Part shown: positions 10,621 through 19,790 of the stretch, in pieces | How positions within the stretch are numbered: position 1 is the first letter of the stretch | How the letters are laid out: every line of letters starts with the position of its first letter | Assembly: GCF_000614145.1 (NCBI RefSeq) | Contig: NZ_BAKK01000045.1 | Coordinates: forward strand, 1 to 32,418 | Length of the DNA stretch: 32,418 bases | DNA from: Bacteroides faecichinchillae JCM 17102 | GTDB lineage: Bacteria > Bacteroidota > Bacteroidia > Bacteroidales > Bacteroidaceae | Reading direction: 5' to 3' | Notes under the pieces: generated by a model | Seen by the model: only the letters and a program-made list of their open reading frames with translations | What the model was told of the DNA's origin: nothing | The model's database searches: none | Translations under genes and position numbers: made by a program

Positions 10621-10750
10621 ATTAACAAAAGATTTTAATATTATAATTAATAAAACATCGTAAACTCAATACTTCTCATTTACCATCTTAGAAATCAACA
10701 AATCTTTATTATTCCATGCTCCTTAGGCATTCTATTAAAAAACTAACAAC

Positions 10751-13446
10751 TCATTTCATAACGTAGCGAAAATCATGTTTGTCGGCATTCGGGAGAATAG
10801 GACTCTCTAATCTGTTATCCACTATTTGATCCCAATATTGACTCAAATCCAAAACTTTGCCTTCATCTACTACAAATTCTTTGATCTCAATCTGCCTTTT
10901 CTCCGTAGTAGGAAGACCAGCCGGTTCAGATATTATTTTAGTAAAACTGATCTTATCCTTACCATACTTTTTCGTAATCTTCAGTTTCAGCGATTTAGTC
11001 TGAGGATCAGCAGTTACTACTCCCCAAAAATTAGGATAATACAGAGGAACGGAAACAAGATTATCATCCGTTATTACTGGAGCTAACCGCAATTCTTTTT
11101 GCAGAACATTAATACCTGCACCTGCCAATACATCTGTAGAGAACCAAGTAACAGGAGCCGTCATATAAGTAACATCGCTGGGATTCCACAAATTTTGTGT
11201 CCAGGTCCATCCTTTGCGCAGGTGTACTAGTTGAATATGTTTCATTATATCCATAGCGTCTGCATAGAAACCTGCCTGCATTCCTGTGAGTGCCGTATAG
11301 CTTTCCAGGTAGAAAGGCCAGCATTGTGACCCACGATTATCTATTCCACGTCCCAAATTAATATCCCAAACCTTATTAGCATAGTAATCAGCCGTTTTAG
11401 AAAGAGATATTTTGCATTGAGAATGATAGATGCTTTCACTATATCCATAGGATATACATCTCCCCAACCGCAATAACGGCTTAGGAACTGCCCTGCCAAT
11501 TGTCCGGTAAACAATACATTATCAAGCCTTTTAGAACCATCAGGTTCGCAACCATAAGCAAAGAAACGTCCATTCCACAGTTTATCAATTGCTTCTTTCT
11601 GAGATACAACAAACTGTTTTTGAGCCTGCTCAACCATTTTTGCATCGCCAATACTTTTGCCTATGGCTTCATAAGCTTTCAAAGTTGTCAGCCACACACC
11701 TGCATAATAGGAATACAAAGGCGGATGAGTAAAATCATCATAGGTAGTAGGACCAATAGGAATCGTACTGCCAGCCGGAATGCGGCTATACAAAAACTTC
11801 ATAGCTCTCTTCACACCAGCTAAATGCTTTTTAAGATATTGCATATCACCTGTCTGTTCATAATCCTTAACCAACTGGATTATCCATCCAGAAGCATTAT
11901 CAAGCATCCATCCTTTTTCAGTAGGAACACGTCCACCTTCACTGCCCATACCTACATAATAGTGTCCGATGAAGTGAAGAATGTATCCCTCCGGATCCAT
12001 AGAGTCTGCAAAAATATCCATCTCGGAACGATCCAACTGGGTGAAGAATTTCTGATAGAAAGGATGAGCACTCAGACGTTGATCCATTGTTCCTCCAAAT
12101 CCTCCCATTGCACCTTCATTGACCATTACATCACCACCTTTAGTCAATACCATATTGGTATAAATCACATATCCGCTATTTATCAACTTGAACTTATACC
12201 AGTCAGGCAGTGTACTTTCCAATATAGGCTTCTGCCATTCCAACGTTTGCTGTATTATTCGTTGCCTATTAGCGGCTACATAACCCACCAAGGACTCTAT
12301 ATCCTTAAAGTAATTATGATAGTATTTGTTATAGTCAGCTCCACAAGGCCAGTAGCTTCCGATTGGAGCTGCAGCTTCATCAATATGCAGTTCAGGTGCA
12401 TACCATGCAAGCATAAACCGAATCGTTTTTTTTTCACCAGCTTTAAGTGTTGTCTTCACAGCTAATACAGAGGCAGAAGAAGATTGCCCTTGCTTCGTCA
12501 ACAAAGTTTTAGAATTTTGTGGGGCAAACTCACCATTGGCAATAAACTGACTCCAAGCATCTGAAGTTTTACCACATGCAGGAAGATAAGATACATTCTT
12601 TTCACCCTCTACCGCAACTATTACTTTGTTCACATAGTTCTGAAAAGTGAGTTTCCGAGGTTGTAGACTATCTGCCACACATTGCATCAAGCCTGTTAAA
12701 GTGCCCTGCTTATAGGGTTCTACAAAAGTTTCAGCTTTTTCTCTAAGAGCCCAGTTTTCTCCATTATTCAAACTTGCTCTTCCTTCGCTAAGTAATTGTC
12801 CATTATCAAATCCTCTCAAACTGTTAGGATCATTAAACAAACCGATAAAGTCTTCCCAAGAAAAGGCCAACGCTGCTTCCATATTTTCTTGCGAGAACAA
12901 ATCTACTTCGAACCATACAACTGGCAGTGAAGAGTCTTTCACATTGTGAGGAACCAGTCCTGAGTAAGCACGAATCACAGGAGATACAGACAAATTATTA
13001 TCCGCATAACTTAACTGAACTGTTGGAAACAATCCTTTGTATTGGGTGTGTTTCACTCCCTCCATCCCGTATTGTTTTTTAGTATCTCTGACCAGACGGA
13101 CTGCTTTCTTTTCATTTCCCTTTCGCATCCATAAAGAGAAAAAAGAAGACTCTGATCGTTTGATAGGAGTGTGAATATTATTTATTCCAATACGGGTAAA
13201 TTGTCCACTGGGAGCTAAATTGATATTTCCCACTCCAATTCCTCCTAATGGAACTCCACTCACATCTTCATGGTCTTTCAATGAGAAATAGTCATAGTCA
13301 GTATCTCCACCCAATATTCCATTCTGGAAACTGAATTTGGTATTTGCTTCATTTACTCCATAATCATTTTCGTTCTCATTTTGCCCATACGAAGCAACTG
13401 CTCCAACAAAACAAAACATTAAAGAAACAAAGGTCCTTTTATTCAT
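10751..13446 (-). pseudogene. GH116/DUF608-family glycoside hydrolase, frameshifted
   Basis: Secreted glycosidase of the GH116 (GBA2-like, DUF608) family, whose members include beta-glucosidases and beta-xylosidases. Start chosen at ATG 13446, which gives a signal peptide ending VASYGQ; earlier in-frame starts add a non-hydrophobic leader. Family features: the N-terminal GVPLGGIGVGNINLAPSGQF region, then GTMDQRLSAHPFY, and the catalytic-domain segment GPTTYDDFTHPPLYSYYAG followed by WLTTLKAYEAIG. The frame breaks after LNAK near 11410-11413 (AAAA on the coding strand). The -1 frame then continues SLSKTADYYANKVWD and runs to 10751, which includes GSQCWPFYLESYTALTGMQA. One added A restores about 898 residues, a normal length. 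It is the first structural gene downstream of the regulator. I cannot say whether the break is genuine. Confidence 0.87.
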
Positions 13447-13488
13447 ACATGTGCTTTTTAAATTAATAATAAGGTTACAAAACGACAC

Positions 13489-13513
13489 TGCTTTCACTTG
13501 CGTTTCGAAAGCA
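13489..13513. promoter_or_regulatory. inverted repeat upstream of the GH116 gene
   Basis: TGCTTTC (13489-13495) and GAAAGCA (13507-13513) form a 7-bp inverted repeat with an 11-nt spacer, 43 nt upstream of the GH116 start. A TCGTTTTG sequence on the minus strand overlaps its left side and resembles the Bacteroides -7 element TAnnTTTG. The position would suit an operator for the locus regulator, but this is inferred only from position and symmetry. Confidence 0.35.
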
Positions 13514-13565
13514 AAAATAAACATCAATAGATTACAATATCGATTACATTATGGTTAATAAGCGG

Positions 13566-13606
13566 TTAATTATGGAGTAAAATTGATTAATTCACTCCAT
13601 AATTAA
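13566..13606. promoter_or_regulatory. perfect 13-bp inverted repeat between regulator and GH116
   Basis: TTAATTATGGAGT (13566-13578) and ACTCCATAATTAA (13594-13606) are perfectly complementary with a 15-nt spacer. The repeat lies 56 nt beyond the regulator stop and 120 nt before the GH116 start. No T-tract follows on the minus strand, so it is a poor terminator and a better operator candidate. The motif GGTTAAT occurs twice just to its left (about 13553 and 13564). Confidence 0.5.
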
Positions 13607-13661
13607 TAAAATCATGCTGTATAGCATAATTTGAAAGAAAATGAGGATAAGCAACAAAGAA

Positions 13662-16201
13662 TCACTGGAAACTCATCCGCAAATCATTATGGATGATATC
13701 CGAATAAGATAGATGATAACTGCTACCCATACTTTTACTAAATTCCGCAACATACAGATAGTACCTTTTCATCGCCTGATCTTCTCGTTTGAGTTTATGG
13801 CAACTGTTTAAGAAATACCACAAGGCAGTACTGCTCAGAGAGTCTATTTTCAACCAAATATCAGCTAACTGAATGACTTGTTCATACTCTGCCTTGAAAT
13901 ATAAATTTTCCAGTTCTATCATCAAAATCTCGTGAAGTTCAGATTCCTGATCACTTTTGAAAAAATCAAATATAGAATCGTCAATAGATTTAAGAAACTT
14001 TCCACGAGACAATACTTCTATTAATGACTGACTAATCTCCTGAAGTGAATTGCCTTGCTTTATACGCCCCATCAAAGAAAGATAATCCTTATAATCACAA
14101 TAAAGATTATTAGATAACTTAATGGAATAATGGCCGTTTATGTAAAGCAGTTCTGCTCCTTCTACATCATTTAATATCTTTCTTAATCGGTTAATAGCAA
14201 CTCCCTTAAGGTTTTTGGCACTGCTTGCTTCTTTTTCCGGCCATAACAATCCATATATATAAGATGAAGTAATCCCCTCCTTTTTTCCTATACTGTTCAA
14301 TAGAATAAGGAGAAATAATTGCTTTATCTTGGAACTGAATAAATGCGTAATATTCCTGCCTTTTTTATCCAATACCGTAAAATCACCAAACAAATACAGA
14401 GTATTAGTAGGAAGTGACTTTTTGCCTTCCACCCGAACCGATATTCGGTTCTCTTCAAACATTACAGGAAGCGTCTGCTTACTTCTCTTTTTTATTCTAA
14501 TACAAAATAACAAAAACAACAATATAAATACAGCAACTACTATGACATAAAAATATAAATAAGAGTTCTCTCCGTCCTTATATACACATAATGCATTTGC
14601 AGCAATGGCAGGAGCAGACAAAGAATAGAATCGGATTACAGACGATTGTCCTCCATGCTCATCAAACTCTTGTGTACAGCAATAAAACTCTTCTCTCTCC
14701 GCACTATAATACAAATTTGCATTCGACAATATGGCTTTAGACTCCATCGGCACTGCATTCCCCAATACCTCATAAGAATCGTCTAACAACGAAAACTTAT
14801 AAAGTTGTAAATAAGAAGAAGCTTCTTGCATGGGATAACACAATGTATAGAAAGATGTCCCATCAGCAGATAGGACCTGATTTCTGACTGGAACAATATT
14901 AGGACCTTTATACGAATAGTCTCTTATTTTTGTTATAGTAGAATCTTGCAGATTTATTTTATAAAGGTCATAATAATAGTTTTTCCCAAGACTCTGATCG
15001 CCACTTGGATTTCCAGTACCACCAAACAACAACAACTCACCCGATTCTAATGCACCCATAGAAGAAAAGAAACGAGGAGCAACAAAATCCCCCTTCAAAT
15101 GCATTGTACTCCAAGTATTTTTATCCAAATCATAGACTTCCAACGTATTAGCATATTTACGCAAGCCAAAGCCGCCAAAAATATAATACTTGTTATTAAG
15201 AGTATCTAAATATGAAGAATGATGATGCCTTTGTGAAGACAAATGGGCAGAGCTCACTTCTTTTGCTTCACCTGTAGCTAAATCCAATGAACAAACAGTA
15301 TATTCATTCAGAGACTTATCTACCTCATAGATATAGACAGAACGTGTATCCGGACAAAAGAAATTTGTTCCCAAACGCATCTTAACCGGTAAACCAGCAT
15401 GCTTATACCCGCTCCAGCTATTATGGCGTAAATCTAATGTATACAAAGAATCGGCATTAAAATAAACAAAGTTACCCAAATTAGTATCATAGCTATAGCC
15501 AGCTGTTGTTTCGGAGCTATGAGAGTAAAGCAAATTCCAATGATAAAATCTATTTATCAACCACACAGGATTAATAGCTTTACCTCTGACCTTGCCTTGT
15601 GTATCATGCACCAAAGTCCCTATACTTTCATTCAATGGAAAAACAAATTGTTGATCGGGAGCAGAAACAACAAGGTTTCGAATAGCAAAAGAAGGTATTT
15701 CCTCAGAGAACTTGCTACTTCCAAACATAATGGAAGGAGCCATTTCTTCAGATAAGCCTAAATTTCCGGTTTTGTATTCACGATTACCAATAATCAGATT
15801 CACCGAATCTTCTTTAAACAAAAATGTCATTTTTATTGGTATCCAACGCCTAGAGCCAAGTCTATCGTTACAAAGAGTATCTACCACTTTACACTCTTTA
15901 GCTTCAATGTTAAATTTTAGAAAACTCCGCCAAGCATTATCATAAGAAAAAACAAAACTATATGTATCAGCCTCTTCTTGTTTCGTGTCATTCAATCGAA
16001 AAACATAACCAAAGGAAGTGTGATCCAAAATAGCTAGATCATAAGATATAGACAAGCTATCCTTAAACGTCAAAGGCTTATCACCAAAAACAGAATAGCT
16101 TGTCTTCTGAACAGTTTCAGATTCATATGTATTAAATTCAATTCCCTGAGCATTCCCCCGAAAGCATACAAAACCAAGTAGTAGTATAAATATATATTCA
16201 T
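13662..16201 (-). CDS. membrane-spanning regulator: LamG-like and Kelch-like sensor, TM, winged helix
   Basis: The readable frame is 803 codons from a TTG at 16073. The true start is probably ATG 16201: in the ORF frame the upstream sequence encodes a signal peptide (FILLLGFVCF ... GNAQG). The ATG reaches it only if one T is added to the TTT run at 16188-16190, giving about 846 residues. In ORF numbering: a LamG-like beta domain (about 1-150, SVNLIIGNREYKTG); a Kelch/galactose-oxidase-like propeller (about 160-490, YIFGGFGLRKY, ELLLFGGTGN); one TM helix (about 502-527) followed by RIKKRSK, placing the rest in the cytoplasm; a winged-helix DNA-binding domain (about 550-650, YIYGLLWPEKEA, AINRLRKILND); and a TPR-like tail resembling SARP/BTAD regulators. 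It is probably a one-component periplasm-to-DNA regulator of the GH116-susCD genes next to it. No histidine kinase or receiver domain is present. Confidence 0.8.
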
Positions 16202-16235
16202 CTTAAATCATGTAGTTATCCATTGATTAAAAAAG

Positions 16236-16268
16236 CAAATATAAAATAAAAGAACCGGATTCATGAAA
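16236..16268 (-). promoter_or_regulatory. candidate promoter of the membrane regulator gene
   Basis: On the minus strand TATATTTG (16236-16243) matches the Bacteroides -7 consensus TAnnTTTG, and TTTC (16265-16268) stands 21 nt upstream near the expected -33 TTTG. It lies 35 nt before the proposed ATG at 16201. It overlaps an inverted repeat (AACCGG 16253-16258, CCGGTT 16276-16281) followed on the minus strand by a T-rich run, which could terminate read-through from the right. Confidence 0.45.
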
Positions 16269-16442
16269 TATAAACCCGGTTTTAACATGTGTTCTTAGCT
16301 TTAGTTCGCCATCTCTGAAATAAATTTGATGCGTACCGTTAACTTCCAAAACATGAAAAGGAGATATAAAATATTGCAGGTTTGACTTGTTATATCCAAT
16401 TAAACAGTAAATAGACAAAACTACCTCCTCCTCAGCAACCGA

Positions 16443-16490
16443 TATTTTGAACGTTTTACACCCCTGAAAGCTATATTTACACCCTTAAAG
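16443..16490. repeat. iteron-like block, copy 1
   Basis: The block starts TATTTTGAACGTTTTACACC and contains two TTTACACCC units about 21 bp apart. It resembles the block at 17022-17090 in both sequence and period. See the second copy for interpretation. Confidence 0.5.
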
Positions 16491-17021
16491 TTGACATATA
16501 CATTGTCCGTTCATGTCCCTTGCCTTTGAAGTATTAAGGTATGAAACTGAGGGGATATACGCTTTATAATCATTCAGCCGGTAAGGATATCATAACTCTT
16601 TGCTGCTGTACTGACCAATACTTAATACAACATACAACAGCTGGTCATAAAGAGGCGATGAGTATAGGATATAAGTTCAGCATCGGTAGAAGGGTTATCT
16701 CAGTATCAGTACAGAAACTAATCCGGTAACCGGACTCTGTATTGGCCACTCATCCACTCTATTCATTATTACCCGTACGGATTTGGGATGAAGTGTTGGT
16801 TATATGGCTACTTGGAAAATGGAATAATGTAAAATATTTCATATATCATATAATACTATACCCGTTCTGTTGGGCATGAAAAGACAGTCTTTTTTCTTAT
16901 ATTTATATTATATATAGGTGGGTAGCGTTTTACACACTCTAGGGATAGATAGTTTTTCATCGCTTAACCAATTAATATTCAATTCAAAAAGTCGTATCAT
17001 GTTGTATTTTTCAAGGAACCG
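16491..17021. other. about 530 nt between the two iteron-like blocks, no clear gene
   Basis: AT-rich DNA with no recognisable protein. The longest reading frame (plus strand, 62 codons from 16541) has no family signature and no plausible ribosome binding site. A further related GTTTTACAC sequence lies near 16927. This stretch probably contains the left boundary of the mobile element, but no tRNA copy or obvious target-site repeat is visible. Confidence 0.4.
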
Positions 17022-17090
17022 TATTTTGAACGTTTACCCGCCTGAAATATAGAGTTTACCCACCAGCGAATGATATTTACCCCCCTGAAA
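17022..17090. repeat. iteron-like block, copy 2 (TTTACCC units)
   Basis: The block starts TATTTTGAACGTTTACCCGC and holds three TTTACCC units at 17033, 17055 and 17076, a spacing of 22 and 21 bp (two helical turns). A diverged copy lies about 580 bp to the left. Direct repeats of this period beside a gene for a P-loop DUF3987-like protein suggest a replication or recombination protein binding array. This is inference from layout only. Confidence 0.5.
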
Positions 17091-17124
17091 AAAGAAAAAG
17101 GAGGGCACCTTTCGTATACCCTCC
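17087..17124 (-). terminator. terminator of the DUF3987-like operon
   Basis: GGAGGG (17100-17105) pairs with CCCTCC (17119-17124). On the minus strand the stem is followed directly by TTTTTCTTTTTT. It begins 10 nt after the stop of the P-loop gene, a textbook position. Confidence 0.8.
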
Positions 17125-17134
17125 TTGGTTCGTT

Positions 17135-18832
17135 TCATCTCAAACCGTTTCTTCTCTCATATCTTTTGAAAGCATTTTTTACGCTGTCCCGGTCCACTCC
17201 GATCATCTTTGCTATCCTCCCGTATCCCAACGGCTGGCCGTCCTCACCGGGAGTATGCCATAGAGGATACCAGCATTCAATCTCCTCGTCCGTCAGCTTA
17301 CGTCTGAGGGGTAAGCCGGCCATTTTCTCCATCACCGGATATGCTCCCTTATAGTATTTGTGGAGGAAACGTTCCATGCAGTGGTTGGCAATATATACGG
17401 TCAGTTTGCAGACTGCCTTGCGCATCTTCGGATTGTCCTCTCCCGGCTCTCCGGCGAGCATGTGCAGCACGATGGCGGCATGGAAGGCAATGGTGGCCAT
17501 GCGGGGGGAGACCATTCTCCTCATCCTGTCATCAGCCTTCTTCTGTTCCCCGATCCAGTTGCCCAGCGGGCCATGTACATAGGAGAGGTCGGTAAGATAC
17601 TCGTCGGCGGGAATGTCCGTGCCATCCTCCGCAGTCCTGAGGCAGTATTTCTCCCGCCATTCCCCTAACTGGTCGCGCATTCTCTCAAGTTCCTCACCCT
17701 CCGGCAGATCGAACTCGGGAACTGAACGGTCCTGTTCGGGAATCGCGCAGAAGCAGATACGGGAGGCGGTGCCGTTCTCGTAGTCCTCATCCGTAAAGAA
17801 GCGTCTGACAGCTCCGGGAGTACCGGTGAAGGTATAGTTCAAACGGACAGAAAAATCACCGCGGCAGTCATCACGGGTATGCTTGTTGTCCAGGGAGACG
17901 GCCTCACCGGAGAATGCCTTGCGTAGCAGGTCACTCGAGAATCCACCACCTTTCGAAGCGGATTTCCGTATGGTGTCGATCTCCGTTTCCATTGCATAGA
18001 GGGAAAGACCCCGGCTGTTGGCGATGACCTCCATCAGCCTTGCCTTTGAAATGTCGGTACCCACTATCTGGACAATCCGGTCTGTCCTGCCGGTTCTGGA
18101 TTTTAGCCTGTTGTCCATGACCACCCTTTGAAAGAGGTCCTGCTCATACACGTCCTTGAACACACTCTTTCCTGAACCCTGCCCACCCTCGATAATCACC
18201 TGCAGGCTGGGTGAATGATACCGTCCATCCAGATATCTTGCCCGTACATTTGAGAAGGCCAGTGCACCGTAGCCACCGAGCAGATGGAAGAGCATGGCAG
18301 GCCTGAAACCTTCAGGACAGCCGTCAAGAATGGTACTGATGTGGGGGATGGCAGAGTGGCACGGCATGGGGAATTCCCGGTTGAACCATTGCAGCCATTC
18401 TCCAAGACTGACATCTTCGTGCGGGTTCTGCTCTTGCCCCGTACTTTTCCCCATTGGACCGAACTCCCGACGGATTTCAAACAGAGCACGCGTCTCGTCA
18501 ATCTTTACCTGGCTGAGCCCTTTTGCTTTCCGGATGTCAAGGTCGCACTGCTGTTCAACCTCGTCCTTTTTGATCCTGCTGTTCTCGCATGCCTCATCCT
18601 TCCTAATTACGCTTTTCTGTTTCTCGTTCTCAATCCTGGCCTTTCCCAACTTCTTCCTGATTTCGGGCAATACGAACAGCCCGACTGCAACCGTGATGCC
18701 GACAACGGGACCACCGATTTTCCAGAAAGATGAAACGGTGCCCTCATAGCTCCCTCTTACTCCACACAGTCCTACACTCGCTCTCGCTTTAATGGTGGAA
18801 GGGGCACTTGCATTTGAAAAATTTCTACTCAT
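17135..18832 (-). CDS. membrane-anchored P-loop protein, DUF3987-like
   Basis: A protein of 565 residues. ATG at 18832 is preferred over the in-frame TTG at 18838. It has an N-terminal hydrophobic segment (about 40-60, VVGITVAVGLFVLP), then a highly charged, probably coiled-coil stretch (about 62-125, rich in RK and E), then a P-loop NTPase domain with Walker A EGGQGSGKS (about residues 213-222) and a possible Walker B SLYAMETEID. The C-terminus reads YGRIAKMIGVDRDSVKNAFK, an HTH-like end. The core resembles the DUF3987 primase/helicase-like proteins of Bacteroides elements and would act in element replication. A membrane anchor on such a protein is unusual. The start overlaps the upstream stop by 8 nt (ATGAGTAG), indicating translational coupling. 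Confidence 0.7.
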   Translation of the reverse strand: MSRNFSNASAPSTIKARASVGLCGVRGSYEGTVSSFWKIGGPVVGITVAVGLFVLPEIRKKLGKARIENEKQKSVIRKDEACENSRIKKDEVEQQCDLDIRKAKGLSQVKIDETRALFEIRREFGPMGKSTGQEQNPHEDVSLGEWLQWFNREFPMPCHSAIPHISTILDGCPEGFRPAMLFHLLGGYGALAFSNVRARYLDGRYHSPSLQVIIEGGQGSGKSVFKDVYEQDLFQRVVMDNRLKSRTGRTDRIVQIVGTDISKARLMEVIANSRGLSLYAMETEIDTIRKSASKGGGFSSDLLRKAFSGEAVSLDNKHTRDDCRGDFSVRLNYTFTGTPGAVRRFFTDEDYENGTASRICFCAIPEQDRSVPEFDLPEGEELERMRDQLGEWREKYCLRTAEDGTDIPADEYLTDLSYVHGPLGNWIGEQKKADDRMRRMVSPRMATIAFHAAIVLHMLAGEPGEDNPKMRKAVCKLTVYIANHCMERFLHKYYKGAYPVMEKMAGLPLRRKLTDEEIECWYPLWHTPGEDGQPLGYGRIAKMIGVDRDSVKNAFKRYERRNGLR

Positions 18833-19265
18833 AATCAATGTGATTTTTTAAAGTTGATAAATCTTGTTTAATTACTGCATCGTCCGTCGGGACTGTCAGA
18901 CAGACCGGAGACTTCACGTTTTTGACGGCCTGCCTTCTGTTGACATCTGCCAGATGACGGTCCACGGTTACCAATGAGACGACATACATGGTAGCGATTT
19001 CCCTATGGGTCATCCCTTTCTTCGACGCCAGATACCATTCTCTCACCATGCCACGGGTGACTTTTGTTCTGCTCCTGGTACGTTTGGTAGAGAGGGGAAC
19101 CTGTGATGGCACAAGCTCTTCCGCATCATTTCCCACCTTATCAATTACGGCAGGTGTTTCCACTATCCGACCGTATCTCTTTACAGACCTCTTATAGGCC
19201 AATATACCGGCAAGACCGATGACAGCCATGCCAAGTTCCATTAGGAATATTCTTTTAATGTTCAT
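18825..19265 (-). CDS. membrane-anchored HTH protein of the mobile element
   Basis: A protein of 146 residues that I cannot assign to a named family. It has an N-terminal TM segment (about 6-24, IFLMELGMAVIGLAGILAY) followed by a basic stretch, so the rest faces the cytoplasm. Residues about 68-115 form a helix-turn-helix (MTHREIATMYVVSLVTVDRH) of the kind seen in resolvase or sigma-region-4-like domains. It is coupled to the P-loop gene by an 8-nt overlap. It could regulate the element or tether DNA to the membrane alongside the equally membrane-anchored P-loop protein. Confidence 0.6.
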   Translation of the reverse strand: MNIKRIFLMELGMAVIGLAGILAYKRSVKRYGRIVETPAVIDKVGNDAEELVPSQVPLSTKRTRSRTKVTRGMVREWYLASKKGMTHREIATMYVVSLVTVDRHLADVNRRQAVKNVKSPVCLTVPTDDAVIKQDLSTLKNHIDYE

Positions 19266-19380
19266 AATATTAATTATTTATTGGTTATAATAATACACTC
19301 AGATTCGATACCCCGACCGCCACTGGAGAAAGATAGCCGGCATGCTTTCCCTCATGTGAAAGCCGGAGAACGGAGAGGTG

Positions 19381-19698
19381 TCATTGTCGGTGATAAGCCT
19401 TCACAAGCTCCAGAGCGAGGTCAGCATCAACCACGATGAGACGCCCGTGCTGCACTATGGCACTGTCCAGAATACCGCTGCTCTTGATACGCTGGGCAGT
19501 GGAGACTGAACAGCCGAACAGCTTGGAGAGACCGGAAAGGCCGTATACATAATTCTTCTTGACGGAAGGGGCACCGGAAGATACCACCTCATGCTCACCG
19601 GTACACCCGCAGAGCTTGAACACTTCGACAAGGTCGGAAACTGTGGCCTGGAACAAAGGCTTGTTAAGCATATCAGATATATTATTTTCGCTTTTCAT
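19381..19698 (-). CDS. DUF3853-like helix-turn-helix protein (excisionase-type)
   Basis: Start taken at ATG 19698 (MKSENNISDMLNKPLFQAT), since this Met opens the part resembling the family; an upstream start would add 18 atypical residues. The protein has 105 residues and ends with a winged-helix-like DNA-binding domain: YGLSGLSKLFGCSVSTAQRI then HGRLIVVDADLALELV. DUF3853 proteins are common next to integrases in Bacteroides elements and by analogy with small excisionase/AlpA-like proteins probably direct excision or regulate the element. It is separated from the downstream membrane HTH gene by 115 nt. Confidence 0.7.
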   Translation of the reverse strand: MKSENNISDMLNKPLFQATVSDLVEVFKLCGCTGEHEVVSSGAPSVKKNYVYGLSGLSKLFGCSVSTAQRIKSSGILDSAIVQHGRLIVVDADLALELVKAYHRQ

Positions 19699-19790
19699 TT
19701 TATATGTTTTTTTAATTAATAAAATCTTATCAAGCTTGAATCGCGGGAGCAAATATAGAGATTATTCAAATACAACGAATTGAATTACAG

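Noticed and set aside
16227..16490. Minus-strand open stretch of about 85 codons without ATG (ending FHESGSFILYLLF)
   Set aside because: It runs through iteron copy 1 and the regulator's promoter and terminator-like repeat, has no start or family, and is probably chance or relict coding.
17341..18749. Several overlapping open frames of 70-150 codons on the plus strand opposite the P-loop gene
   Set aside because: They are shadows of a GC-rich coding gene: Cys/Ser/Pro-rich, no starts with ribosome binding sites, and the opposite strand has clear domains.
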